From Maccoyibacter intestinihominis (GTDB lineage Bacteria; Bacillota; Clostridia; Lachnospirales; Lachnospiraceae): a DNA stretch of 64,000 bases. The stretch spans positions 37,910-101,909 of the forward strand of contig NZ_JBBMEX010000011.1 in the NCBI RefSeq assembly GCF_040096355.1, read 5' to 3'. Shown in pieces: positions 25,769 through 34,520 of this stretch; positions within the stretch are counted from its first letter, which is position 1, and each line of letters opens with the position of its first letter. Both the position numbers and the translations under genes were made by a program. A model generated the notes under the pieces. It was not told where the DNA came from. It saw nothing but the letters and a program-made list of their open reading frames with translations, and ran no database searches.

Positions 25769-25785
25769 GGTATCATAGTGAAATT
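25769..25785. repeat. 17-bp direct repeat, copy 2
   Basis: This is the second copy of the -10-bearing motif, in the same orientation as copy 1. On the minus strand it again presents TATGAT, with a CTGAAC 17 bases upstream as a poorer -35. It looks like a duplicated promoter piece on the far side of palindrome 1. Confidence 0.7.
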
Positions 25786-25876
25786 TTTAACGATGTTCAG
25801 GAGATTGTCGATTCTCATGACTTTTTCAGATATTTATTTCTTATTAATACCACAGCGTTCCCATCCACTACAGCAC

Positions 25877-26093
25877 GGCGGATGAGTCCCCGGTACGGAA
25901 CATTGTGTAAAGGATTAGAAGTGCTTGGATTCCGACGAAAACAGCAGTTGGCAGACAGGAAGTCTGCCAAAGACCGAGCTGAGCCATGGATGGCGAATCG
26001 AGGTCGGCTGCGTCAGGAACCAATATATTATCGTGCGGAATCCGTAGCACTTCTTATCCTTCACACATGTTCCGTACCGGGGACTCACCGCCC
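25877..26093. repeat. Palindromic element 2 (long imperfect hairpin, about 215 bp)
   Basis: The left arm (about 25877-25934) and right arm (about 26036-26093) are complementary over some 55 positions, with roughly six or seven mismatches or single-base bulges. The core GAGTCCCCGGTACGGAACAT (25884-25903) is perfectly matched. The central part holds a perfect 9-bp hairpin, TTGGCAGAC/GTCTGCCAA (25938-25960), and a GCCAT/ATGGC hairpin (25983-25994). Open frames occur on both strands only because of the symmetry, with no ribosome sites. No transposase is nearby. The promoter of the next operon lies 39 bases to the right. Confidence 0.78.
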
Positions 26094-26131
26094 TCTCTTT
26101 CTTAATTTTATATGAACCCACCCCGAATGAC

Positions 26132-26160
26132 TTGAATTATATGGAAGAATCAAATATAAT
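26132..26160 (+). promoter_or_regulatory. Sigma-A promoter of the main glycan operon
   Basis: TTGAAT (26132-26137) and TATAAT (26155-26160) are separated by exactly 17 bases and lie about 50 bases before the epimerase gene. The tightly packed genes from 26211 to 46309 could all be read from it. Confidence 0.82.
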
Positions 26161-26210
26161 AATAAAGATTATGGATAATTACGCTTAGTATGACTTCAAG
26201 GAGAAACAAC

Positions 26211-27149
26211 ATGAAAAAGATAGCGATCATGGGTGCGAGAGGCTTTGTAGGCAAGGCACTGACCGCCCATCTGCAGGACAAATATACAGTATATCCGATT
26301 ACCCGCGAGCAGTTCAGTCTGTTAGACGAGCAGGCGGTGACGGAGTTTTTTGAGAAAGAAAACATAGATGTGGTATTCCACTGTGCGAACCAGGGCGGTT
26401 CGAGAAAGACAGGCTATGACGTAGCAGCACCGGATGTCATCGGCAACAACTTAAAAATGTTTTTCAATATGGAACGCTGTTTAAAAGACGGCATGAAGCT
26501 GATCAATTTTGGAAGCGGTGCGCAGTACAACAAGGCAAGAGACCTTGTAAAAGTAAAAGAGGATACGATAGGAACCGTGATCCCGAAAGATGATTATGGA
26601 TACAGCAAATATGTGATGTCTGAATATTTAGGAGTGCGGGAGTCCTCCAATAAACCGGGAATCATATACAATCCGATCATATTCGGACTGTACGGACAGG
26701 GAGAAGATTACACGTTCAAATTCATCTCCAATGCGATCATGAAGAATCTGTTAGAGATGCCGATCGTCATTAATCAGAATGTCGTATTTGACTATCTGTA
26801 TTTAGGAGATTTTTTAAAGGTCATGGATAAGCTGATCGAAGAGGATGTGCCAAACCGGGAGTTCAACATCACACCGACGGAATCCATTGATCTTTGCAGC
26901 ATTGTAGAGATCATCAACGAGATCGGAGATTTTAAAAGCGAAGTCACGGTTAAGAATCCGGGACTGAACTATCAGTATACCGCAGATAATACCAGACTTT
27001 TGGAAAACATGGGAAATGATTTTGTATTTACTTCCTACAAGGAGGGTATAAAAGAGTTATACGACTATTATAAAGAAAATTTAGACCGGCTCGACACGGA
27101 AGCGATCCGAAAAGATGAGCTGTTAAAATATTGTAAGACTAAGGGATAA
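26211..27149 (+). CDS. NAD-dependent epimerase/reductase (extended SDR)
   Basis: A 312-residue nucleotide-sugar-modifying enzyme. It has an N-terminal glycine loop (GARGFVGKA, 9-17), an NVxF-type strand (IDVVFHCANQGG), the catalytic YxxxK (YGYSK, about 128-132) and a C-terminal substrate lobe. ATG 26211 is chosen because AAGGAG lies 7 bases before it; the open frame extends upstream to 26190 without a site. The family includes RmlD-like reductases and CDP-abequose or yersiniose synthase reductases. If region 2 makes a branched ketosugar, this would be a candidate for the final reduction. That is inference; simple epimerisation is equally possible. Confidence 0.85.
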   Translation: MKKIAIMGARGFVGKALTAHLQDKYTVYPITREQFSLLDEQAVTEFFEKENIDVVFHCANQGGSRKTGYDVAAPDVIGNNLKMFFNMERCLKDGMKLINFGSGAQYNKARDLVKVKEDTIGTVIPKDDYGYSKYVMSEYLGVRESSNKPGIIYNPIIFGLYGQGEDYTFKFISNAIMKNLLEMPIVINQNVVFDYLYLGDFLKVMDKLIEEDVPNREFNITPTESIDLCSIVEIINEIGDFKSEVTVKNPGLNYQYTADNTRLLENMGNDFVFTSYKEGIKELYDYYKENLDRLDTEAIRKDELLKYCKTKG

Positions 27150-27163
27150 GAGGATAAAGGAAC

Positions 27164-28102
27164 ATGAAAAAAATCAGTGTATTGATTCCTTGTTATAATG
27201 AGGAAGAGAATGTAGTACCGATGAGTGAGGCAGTTGCGGATATATTTGCAAAAGAGCTGCCGGAATATGATTATGAACTGGTGTTTATAGACAACGATTC
27301 GAAAGATGCGACCAGACCACTCTTGCGTGACATCTGTAAAAAGAATCCGCATGTAAAAGCCATCTTTAATGCAAAAAACTTTGGACAGTTCAATTCGCCG
27401 TATTATGGAATCTTACAGACGACAGGAGATTGTACGATTTCCATGTGCTGTGACTTCCAGGACCCGGTCGAGTTGATACCAAAGTATGTCAGAGAGTGGG
27501 AAAAAGGTTATAAGATCGTCATAGGAATTAAGACAAGCAGTAAAGAGAACAAGATGATGTATCATCTGCGCAGCCTGTATTATAAGATGATCAAAAAATT
27601 CTCAGACGTAGAGCAGATTGAACATTTTACGGGTTCCGGACTTTATGATAAAGATTTTGTACAGGTGCTTCGGGATTTAAAAGACCCAACACCGTTTTTG
27701 CGTGGAATCGTAGCCGAACTTGGCTATGAGAGAAAAGAAATACCGTATGAGCAGCCACAGCGAAGAGCAGGAAAGACACATAATAACTTCTTTACGTTAT
27801 TCGATGCGGCAATGCTTAGTATTACATCCTATACAAAGATCGGACTCCGGCTTTGTACGATCATAGGTGCGATATTCAGTGCGATCGGATTTATCATTGC
27901 AATCATTTATCTGGTCATGAAACTGATCTGGTGGAATCGTTTTGCAGCAGGAATGGCACCGGTTCTGATCGGAATGTTTTTCTTAGGTTCCATCCAGATA
28001 TTCTTTATCGGATTTCTGGGAGAATATATTTTAAGTATGAATAAGCGGTTGATGAACCGTCCGCTGGTTGTGGAATCAGAAAGAATTAATTTTGACGCAT
28101 AG
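27164..28102 (+). CDS. GT2 polyprenyl-phosphate glycosyltransferase (GtrB/DPM-like)
   Basis: A 312-residue family 2 glycosyltransferase with a cytoplasmic catalytic domain (LIPCYNEEENV at 7-17, FIDNDSKDAT near 45, and the metal-binding CDFQDP near 99) and two C-terminal membrane helices (about 228-255 and 263-290). This plan is that of GtrB, CsbB and dolichol-phosphate mannose synthase. These load a sugar from a nucleotide donor onto undecaprenyl phosphate at the inner face. The gtrA-like gene follows after 9 bases, giving the usual synthase-flippase pair. The donor sugar is unknown. Confidence 0.9.
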   Translation: MKKISVLIPCYNEEENVVPMSEAVADIFAKELPEYDYELVFIDNDSKDATRPLLRDICKKNPHVKAIFNAKNFGQFNSPYYGILQTTGDCTISMCCDFQDPVELIPKYVREWEKGYKIVIGIKTSSKENKMMYHLRSLYYKMIKKFSDVEQIEHFTGSGLYDKDFVQVLRDLKDPTPFLRGIVAELGYERKEIPYEQPQRRAGKTHNNFFTLFDAAMLSITSYTKIGLRLCTIIGAIFSAIGFIIAIIYLVMKLIWWNRFAAGMAPVLIGMFFLGSIQIFFIGFLGEYILSMNKRLMNRPLVVESERINFDA

Positions 28103-28111
28103 GAGAAAACA

Positions 28112-28636
28112 ATGGAAAATACAGGAGTCAGACTGTGGGAAATCTTAGACAAGATGCTCTATGCAATCTTTGTCCGTTTCCTTCATCTGAAATTTTTAGA
28201 AAAACGCTGGGATGGATTTATGCAGTTCGTCAAGTTCGGAGTAGTCGGAGTCACGAATACGGTCATTTCCTATACTTTGAATGTACTGGTACTTTTTGCC
28301 TGTGCAAAGCTGCATATCTTTGAACGGTATGATTATATTTTGGGAAATACGATCGCATTCCTTCTGAGTGTGCTCTGGTCTTTCTATTGGAACAGCCGTT
28401 ATGTATTCGGTTTAGAGGAAGGCGAGAAACGCTCCCCGTGGAAAGCGTTGTTAAAGACATATATATCTTATGGTTTTACGGGAATCATATTAAGTAACAT
28501 ACTTTCTTATGTATGGATCCGTGTGTTTGGAATTTCAAAATACCTTGCACCATTGATCAATCTGGTAGTAAGCATCCCGGTCAACTTCCTGATGAACAAG
28601 CTCTGGGCATTTAAGGGAGAAAAAACGGAGGCTTAA
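28112..28636 (+). CDS. GtrA family membrane protein
   Basis: 174 residues with four membrane helices starting near 36 (FVKFGVVGVTNTVISYTLNV) and a family-typical ending (PVNFLMNKLWAFK). GtrA proteins are thought to flip undecaprenyl-phosphate sugars to the outer face for GT-C transferases. It pairs with the GtrB-like gene just upstream and can serve the several GT-C-like proteins of the locus. The N-terminal 30 residues before the first helix are longer than in many relatives. A GGAG site precedes the ATG. Confidence 0.88.
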   Translation: MENTGVRLWEILDKMLYAIFVRFLHLKFLEKRWDGFMQFVKFGVVGVTNTVISYTLNVLVLFACAKLHIFERYDYILGNTIAFLLSVLWSFYWNSRYVFGLEEGEKRSPWKALLKTYISYGFTGIILSNILSYVWIRVFGISKYLAPLINLVVSIPVNFLMNKLWAFKGEKTEA

Positions 28637-28648
28637 AGAGGGCAAGCA

Positions 28649-30034
28649 ATGAATAACAGAGAACAATACAAGCGAATGCTGAACTTTTTGGCAAACGCAG
28701 TCATTTTATTTTTTCAGGGAATGTGCTTTGCATATATATGGTATGAATATTACAGCAGAGTCATTTTTATGCCGTTCTTCCGCCGTGGTAACTGGGCGGT
28801 TGTCGGTATGTATGTCTTAATCCTCTTCTTCTTTACGAGGGTTATGGGCGGTTATAAGGTGGGATATCTTCGGATATCAGATATCTGCCTGTCGCAGTTG
28901 TTGGCGATTTTAGCAAGTAATGTGATCGGATATCTGCAGATCTGTATGATCGGCAGGGATTATATGCCGATCGGGCCGATCATTATGATCACATGGGCAG
29001 AGATACTGTTTGTTGTACCGTGGGCATATACGGTGCGCTGGCTTTTTGTGCGTCTGTATCCGCCACGGAAGATGCTGATCATTTATGGAAAATATTCCCC
29101 GGATGATCTGATCAAAAAAGTAAATTCACGAAGAGATAAATACAATATCTGCGGAGCAGAGAGTATTGCAATCGGATATGAAGAACTGACAAAACGGATT
29201 CCGGACTATGAGGCGGTCGTACTTTGTGACCTTCCGGCTCATACGAGAAATAAGATCCTGAAATTCTGTTTTGAGAAATCTATCCGTATCTATGTAACAC
29301 CAAAACTTTCGGACATCATCATTTCAGGTTCCGAATCAATACATCTGTTTGATACGCCGCTTTATCTGTGTCGCAATAACGGATTCAGCATGGATCAGCG
29401 GATTTTCAAAAGAGCCATGGATATTATCGGTTCCCTGATCGGAATTATCATCCTGTCACCATTTATGCTTCTGACAGCGGTAGCGATCAAAGCCTATGAC
29501 AGAGGCCCTGTATTTTTTAAACAGGCAAGACTGACACAGGATGGCAGGGAGTTTGGAATTATCAAATTCCGCAGTATGTGTATAGAATCGGAAAAAAATG
29601 GTGCACAGCTTGCGAAAAAGCATGACGACAGGATCACACCGGTCGGCAGACTGATCCGTAAGATTCATTTTGACGAGATACCACAGTTATTTAATATTTT
29701 AAAAGGCGATATGTCGATCGTCGGTCCAAGACCGGAGCGGCAGGAGATCGCAAGCCAGTACGAAGAGATCATACCGGAATTCCGCTATCGTTTGAAAGTA
29801 AAAGCGGGACTGACCGGATATGCACAGGTGTATGGAAAATACAATACGACACCATATGATAAATTAAAGTTAGACATGCTGTATATTGAAAATTACAGCT
29901 TCTGGCTGGACATCAAGATACTGTTGATGACATTTAAGGTTATCCTGCAAAAAGAAAATTCCGAGGGAATCGATGAAAATCAGATTACAGCCTTAAAGCG
30001 GGAGATTGAAAGCAAGACCACAACAAAGTATTAA
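28649..30034 (+). CDS. Initiating undecaprenyl-phosphate sugar phosphotransferase (WbaP/EpsL-like)
   Basis: A polyisoprenyl-phosphate hexose-1-phosphate transferase that starts the repeat unit on undecaprenyl phosphate. The 461 residues show four N-terminal membrane helices, a central Rossmann-like domain, then a re-entrant membrane helix near 250 (DIIGSLIGIIILSPFML). The catalytic domain carries the family motifs GPVFFKQARLTQDG, GIIKFRSM, the Asp-Glu pair in HFDEIPQL and VGPRPE. The long form is typical of WbaP and CpsE relatives; the sugar is probably glucose-1- or galactose-1-phosphate but cannot be read. The start follows AAGAGGG. Confidence 0.92.
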   Translation: MNNREQYKRMLNFLANAVILFFQGMCFAYIWYEYYSRVIFMPFFRRGNWAVVGMYVLILFFFTRVMGGYKVGYLRISDICLSQLLAILASNVIGYLQICMIGRDYMPIGPIIMITWAEILFVVPWAYTVRWLFVRLYPPRKMLIIYGKYSPDDLIKKVNSRRDKYNICGAESIAIGYEELTKRIPDYEAVVLCDLPAHTRNKILKFCFEKSIRIYVTPKLSDIIISGSESIHLFDTPLYLCRNNGFSMDQRIFKRAMDIIGSLIGIIILSPFMLLTAVAIKAYDRGPVFFKQARLTQDGREFGIIKFRSMCIESEKNGAQLAKKHDDRITPVGRLIRKIHFDEIPQLFNILKGDMSIVGPRPERQEIASQYEEIIPEFRYRLKVKAGLTGYAQVYGKYNTTPYDKLKLDMLYIENYSFWLDIKILLMTFKVILQKENSEGIDENQITALKREIESKTTTKY

Positions 30035-30045
30035 GAAGGTGTAAT

Positions 30046-30855
30046 ATGGGAATATCTGTATTGATGTCTATTTATAAAAAAGAAAAACCGGAATATTTTC
30101 GTGAGACGATGGAAAGCATTTTGGCACAGACCAGACAGCCGGAAGAGATCGTGCTGATCGAGGATGGGACACTGACACCGGAATTGGATGCGGTGATCGA
30201 AGAATATCAGAAGAGATGTTCGAATCTGAAGGTCTATCCACACAAAGAAAATCAGATGTTAGGCAGGGCACTCGCAGAAGGAGTGACACTCTGCTCCTAT
30301 GAACTGATCGCAAGAATGGATACCGACGATGTGATGATGCCAAAACGTTTAGAGCAGCAGTATGCGTATATGCAGCAGCATCCTGAAATTTCCGTCTGTG
30401 GTGGCTTCATCAGAGAATTTAACGATGAGGGTACCTATGAGAGGATTAAAAGGATGCCGCGTCTGATGGAGGATATCCTTCCTTATGCGAGATACCGCAA
30501 TCCGTTAAACCACATGACGGTCATGTTCCGGAAACAGGATGTGTTAAATGCCGGTAATTATCGGCATTTTCCTTATTTAGAGGATTATGATCTGTGGAGC
30601 AGGATGTTAGCAAAGGGATGTGCTTTTTATAATCTGCCGGAAATCTTAGTCAAAGCGCGTACCAGTGAAGCACTTTACGAAAGAAGAGGCGGTGCGGCTT
30701 ATTTTCGTCAGTACAGACAACTTCGAAAAGAGCAGCATACACTTGGCCTGACTTCGGGCAAAGAATATGCGACAGGCTGTATTCTTAGCTTTGGAATGAC
30801 AATGCAGCCGTCCTTTTTAAGAAAACTCACATATCAGAAGGTACTTAGAAAATGA
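30046..30855 (+). CDS. Glycosyltransferase family 2 (AmsE-like)
   Basis: 269 residues of a soluble GT-A fold enzyme: SVLMSIYKKEKPEYF at 4-18, VLIEDGTLTPELD near 36, and the acceptor/metal motif ARMDTDDVMMPKR near 87 with its DxDD. LEDYDLWSRM near 179 is the usual catalytic-base segment. It resembles AmsE-type transferases of exopolysaccharide loci. It adds one sugar to the growing lipid-linked unit; donor and linkage are unknown. It overlaps the next GT4 gene by ATGA. Confidence 0.88.
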   Translation: MGISVLMSIYKKEKPEYFRETMESILAQTRQPEEIVLIEDGTLTPELDAVIEEYQKRCSNLKVYPHKENQMLGRALAEGVTLCSYELIARMDTDDVMMPKRLEQQYAYMQQHPEISVCGGFIREFNDEGTYERIKRMPRLMEDILPYARYRNPLNHMTVMFRKQDVLNAGNYRHFPYLEDYDLWSRMLAKGCAFYNLPEILVKARTSEALYERRGGAAYFRQYRQLRKEQHTLGLTSGKEYATGCILSFGMTMQPSFLRKLTYQKVLRK

Positions 30856-31943
30856 AAATATTGATTGATGCGAGAAGCATGGGAACAAAACCAAGCGGAA
30901 TCGGAATGTATATCTACAATTTTGCAAAAGAGCTGGTCAAAGAGCCGGATATGGAGATTCATCTGTTATCTGATATTGCAACGAGCAATGAGATGCAGGC
31001 GATGGAGCAGGCGGGAGCCATACTTCACTGTTACGGTACACCGGTCGGAAAAAATTTTGGACTGGTTAAATATTACCTCTATCTGCAAAAAGTGATCCAT
31101 GAGATCCGGCCGGAGATCTTCTGGGAGGGTAACAGTTTAGTACCGATCAAAGTGACAAATCCTTATGGAAAATTTATGGTCACCGTACATGATCTGTTCC
31201 CGCTGACGATGCCGGAGTGTTTTGGAAAAAAATATGAGTATTATTTTCGTTATGGGCTGAAAAACACCCTCAAATATGCCGATACGTTTATCTATAATTC
31301 CATGGAAACAAAACGGGATATGGAGCGTATTTTTCCACAGGCAGCAAAAAAAGAGAGCTTTTTATCCTATATCATTATAGACAGGATCGTGCATGGCGAA
31401 ATTGAGGACAACAATGCATTTCTCTATGTCGGAAATTTAGAAAAACGAAAAGGGACGGATCTCTTATTAGACGGCTATCTGGAATATCTGAAAGCAGGCG
31501 GAACCAAGGATTTACGCTTTGCGGGAAAGATCCGTGAGGCGGATATCGAAGAGAAGATCAGACAGGTACAGGAGCAGACTAAAAAAGCAACCTATTTAGG
31601 ATATCTGACTAAGGAAGACAAAGAGAGAGAATACCGTCAGTGCAGTGCTTTTTTATTTCCGTCAAGGGCAGAGGGATTTGGAATGCCGGTAGTAGAAGTT
31701 ATGAATTATGACAAACCGGTCATTGCCAGCAATCTGAGTATTTTTCAGGAGCTGATCGGAGATGAGATCAATTATTTTACCATTTCGGATGATAACAAGG
31801 AGTCCGCAAAACGGCTTGCAAAGCGGATGTCAGACTACGAACAGCCGACAGAGGGCAGCTATGAGAAGATCATAGAGCGGTATGTGCCGCAGAATTTAGC
31901 AAAGAACCTGAGTGCATATTTCAGGCAGCAGGTTACAGAGTAA
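30852..31943 (+). CDS. Glycosyltransferase family 4
   Basis: 363 residues, GT-B fold. The N-terminal loop ARSMGTKPSGIGMYIYNFA (about 6-24) and the C-terminal nucleotide-sugar motif (FPSRAEGFGMPVVEVM, about 272-287, with both glutamates of the EX7E pair) mark an intact retaining GT4 transferase. It is translationally coupled to the GT2 gene. Mannosyl- or rhamnosyltransferases have this look, but the donor cannot be assigned. Confidence 0.88.
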   Translation: MKILIDARSMGTKPSGIGMYIYNFAKELVKEPDMEIHLLSDIATSNEMQAMEQAGAILHCYGTPVGKNFGLVKYYLYLQKVIHEIRPEIFWEGNSLVPIKVTNPYGKFMVTVHDLFPLTMPECFGKKYEYYFRYGLKNTLKYADTFIYNSMETKRDMERIFPQAAKKESFLSYIIIDRIVHGEIEDNNAFLYVGNLEKRKGTDLLLDGYLEYLKAGGTKDLRFAGKIREADIEEKIRQVQEQTKKATYLGYLTKEDKEREYRQCSAFLFPSRAEGFGMPVVEVMNYDKPVIASNLSIFQELIGDEINYFTISDDNKESAKRLAKRMSDYEQPTEGSYEKIIERYVPQNLAKNLSAYFRQQVTE

Positions 31944-31966
31944 GAAAAAGAACAGGAAAAAATGAA

Positions 31967-33262
31967 ATGAGTGTATCAAATTTAGTAATTAAAATCACGG
32001 ATGCTTTAAAACCGGTACTGGTAAAGATCATCCCACAGGAGTATTTAAGCCGGGCAAAGAAAGCATATATGAATCGCAATACAACGAAGTTAAAAGATGC
32101 AAAGATCGCACCTTATAAGCCGGGCAGATATGCCGAGGGAATCAACCTGATCGGAAGTATCCAGGCAGCTTCGGGCTTAGGACAGAGCAGCCGTCTTGTG
32201 GCAGCGGAGTTAGAAGCCTCCGGGATGCCGTACAGCATCAAAGAACATCATATTTCCGAACAGTTAAGCATGACAGAGCATGAGTTTGATGCAAAATTTT
32301 CGGACGAGCTTCCATACGATATCAATCTTTTGCATATCAATGCACATGAATTTACGGTATCCTATATGCAGCTTGGAAAGCAGGTGTGGGACTATCGGTA
32401 TAATATCGCATTCTGGCTTTGGGAATTAGAGGAGTTCCCGGCGGAGTGGATAGACTGCATTTCAATCGTAGATGAGATCTGGACACCGGCAGAGTTTGTA
32501 AGTAACAGCATTCGCAAGGTGACGGATAAGCCGGTGCATACGATCCCGTATCATGTAACGGCACCGACAGATGACAAATACGACCGTGCATATTTTGGAC
32601 TGCCGGAAGACAAATTCCTGTTTCTGATGATGTATGACAACGGAAGCATGATGGAAAGAAAGAATCCGTTAGGTACTTTAGAGGCATTTAAACGTGCATT
32701 TGGCAAGGAAAATGACGAGGTCGGTCTGGTTATCAAGATTTCAGGAAATGCCAAAGAAGATATGGAAAAAATCCGTGAATTTTTTGACGGATATACCAAT
32801 ATCTATTTTATGACAGAGATGTTGACGAAGATAGAAGTCAACAGCCTGCTTCGGGATGTGGATGTGTTTGTATCCCTTCATCGTGCCGAAGGATTTGGGC
32901 TTGGTATGGCAGAGGCAATGTTGAACGGCACTCCTTGTATCGCGACAAACTGGTCTGCGAATACAGAGTTTATGGATGAAAAATCTGCCTGCATGGTAGA
33001 TTATCAGTTGATAGAGCTGACGGAGGACATCGGACCGTTTAAGGCAGGAAACCGCTGGGCAGATGCGGACGTTGCGCAGGCAGCAGAGTACATGAAACGC
33101 TTATATGCAGATAAGGCTTTTTATGATATAATAAAGAATAATGCTCTTTCACATATCAACGAGGTGCTGAGTGAGGAACGCATTACAGTTATGATGAGAG
33201 AACGCGTGGAGGCGATCCGAAAGGAAGCCAAAGAGGCGTTAAAAAAGAACGAAGAAAAATAA
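31967..33262 (+). CDS. Glycosyltransferase family 4 with N-terminal extension
   Basis: 431 residues. A basic, helical extension of about 55 residues precedes the GT-B domain, which begins NLIGSIQAASGLGQSSRLVA (about 60-79). The C-terminal motif is HRAEGFGLGMAEAM (about 305-318) with both glutamates. The early stretch may hold it at the membrane. The ATG at 31967 has only a modest AGGAAAA site. The 24-base gap to the previous gene indicates cotranscription. Confidence 0.86.
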   Translation: MSVSNLVIKITDALKPVLVKIIPQEYLSRAKKAYMNRNTTKLKDAKIAPYKPGRYAEGINLIGSIQAASGLGQSSRLVAAELEASGMPYSIKEHHISEQLSMTEHEFDAKFSDELPYDINLLHINAHEFTVSYMQLGKQVWDYRYNIAFWLWELEEFPAEWIDCISIVDEIWTPAEFVSNSIRKVTDKPVHTIPYHVTAPTDDKYDRAYFGLPEDKFLFLMMYDNGSMMERKNPLGTLEAFKRAFGKENDEVGLVIKISGNAKEDMEKIREFFDGYTNIYFMTEMLTKIEVNSLLRDVDVFVSLHRAEGFGLGMAEAMLNGTPCIATNWSANTEFMDEKSACMVDYQLIELTEDIGPFKAGNRWADADVAQAAEYMKRLYADKAFYDIIKNNALSHINEVLSEERITVMMRERVEAIRKEAKEALKKNEEK

Positions 33263-33276
33263 CCAGAGGAAGTAAA

Positions 33277-34518
33277 ATGAAAAAAGAGAAACGCAGCAAT
33301 GCCGTCTTTTACGGTCTGATGGGAATCATGTTGGGATTATTTGTGATTTCCTTAATAGCAACAGGTGGAAAAAGTATTTATCAATTTCTGTTTTATGACA
33401 GAAAAGATATCTTTATGGATTTTTTCAACAGTATCAATGATTGTTTCAGTGGGGATCCTTATGGAAAGAAATGTATCTATCCGCCGCTGACCTATGTCAT
33501 TTATACGATCTTCAGCAAATTTCTGCCAATGGATATGGCAAAAAAACACGGGATGTTTGCCGTGCGTGACAGCGCACAGGGCTTAACGGTCTACATGATC
33601 TATACACTGATCATTGTAGTGATCATGCTGGCATTGATCTGGAAATTCTTAAAGGGAGACAGGAAAAAGAAATTACAGTTTTCGGTCGTGACTTTAATGA
33701 GTATGCCGGTGCTTTATTCGTTTGACAGAGGAAATATCGTATGGTTTTGCATGGCATTTCTGATGGTCTACATTTTTACTTATGACAGCAAAAATAAGAT
33801 CTTGAGGGAAATCGGTCTGATCTCTTTAGCGATTGCAACCTCGATCAAGATCTATCCGGTGGTATTCGGACTGATGTTACTGTTTGATAAGAGATGGGCA
33901 GAGGCAAAGAGATGTATTATCTATGGAGTATTGATCTTCTTTGTTCCGTTTTTGTGTTTTGGCGGATTTTCAGAGTTTACAGTATTGTTATCCAACCTGA
34001 CCAATGCATCGAACTTCCTTGGAAGCATCGGACACGGATACCGTCTGAACTTCTCGAATACGGTATATGGAGTATTTGATGTGTTACAGCGCCGCGGACC
34101 GCGGATCGACAAACTGTTACAGTATGCACTCTATGCATTCTATGTATTCTATCTGCCTTGTATCTTTTTAGCAAGAGAACGCTGGAAAAAAATATTTTTA
34201 CTGACAGCGGTACTGGTAGGAATGCCGCCGTTCAGCTATGCATATTCCATGGTCTTTGTGATCATTCCGTTGATGTTGTTCTTAAACGAGAATAAAGGAA
34301 AACCAAGAGATGTTTTCTATGCAGTCTGCTTTGTGTTCTGTATCGCACCGATCGGATACAGCCCGGTTTCTATTTTAGGAGATGCAACTGTGCCGTATGC
34401 CTATTCACTGAATGTATTGGTGATGTCACTGGCACTCATGGCATTGACCGGATTTCTTGCATTAGAGACATGGATTACGAGAATTACAGAGGTATTGCTG
34501 CCTCGAAGGAGTAAGTAA
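33277..34518 (+). CDS. GT87-type polytopic membrane protein (paralogue of 23578)
   Basis: 413 residues with 10 or more hydrophobic segments. It shares layout and landmarks with the protein at 23578: an early acidic extracellular loop (MDFFNSINDCFSGDPY), FDRGNIVWF near 149 and TSIKIYPVVFGL near 189. This family uses polyprenol-phosphate sugars on the outer face. Having two diverged copies on the two sides of the palindrome region suggests two separate side-chain additions. A GAGGAAG site precedes the ATG. Confidence 0.76.
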   Translation: MKKEKRSNAVFYGLMGIMLGLFVISLIATGGKSIYQFLFYDRKDIFMDFFNSINDCFSGDPYGKKCIYPPLTYVIYTIFSKFLPMDMAKKHGMFAVRDSAQGLTVYMIYTLIIVVIMLALIWKFLKGDRKKKLQFSVVTLMSMPVLYSFDRGNIVWFCMAFLMVYIFTYDSKNKILREIGLISLAIATSIKIYPVVFGLMLLFDKRWAEAKRCIIYGVLIFFVPFLCFGGFSEFTVLLSNLTNASNFLGSIGHGYRLNFSNTVYGVFDVLQRRGPRIDKLLQYALYAFYVFYLPCIFLARERWKKIFLLTAVLVGMPPFSYAYSMVFVIIPLMLFLNENKGKPRDVFYAVCFVFCIAPIGYSPVSILGDATVPYAYSLNVLVMSLALMALTGFLALETWITRITEVLLPRRSK

Positions 34519-34520
34519 GC

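Noticed and set aside
25463..25885. A 140-codon plus-strand open frame across palindrome 1
   Set aside because: It reads from inside the phosphatase gene through the hairpin, has no ribosome site and shows no protein-like composition.
25868..26121. Open frames on both strands across palindrome 2
   Set aside because: They mirror each other because of the inverted repeat; no ribosome sites or recognisable motifs.
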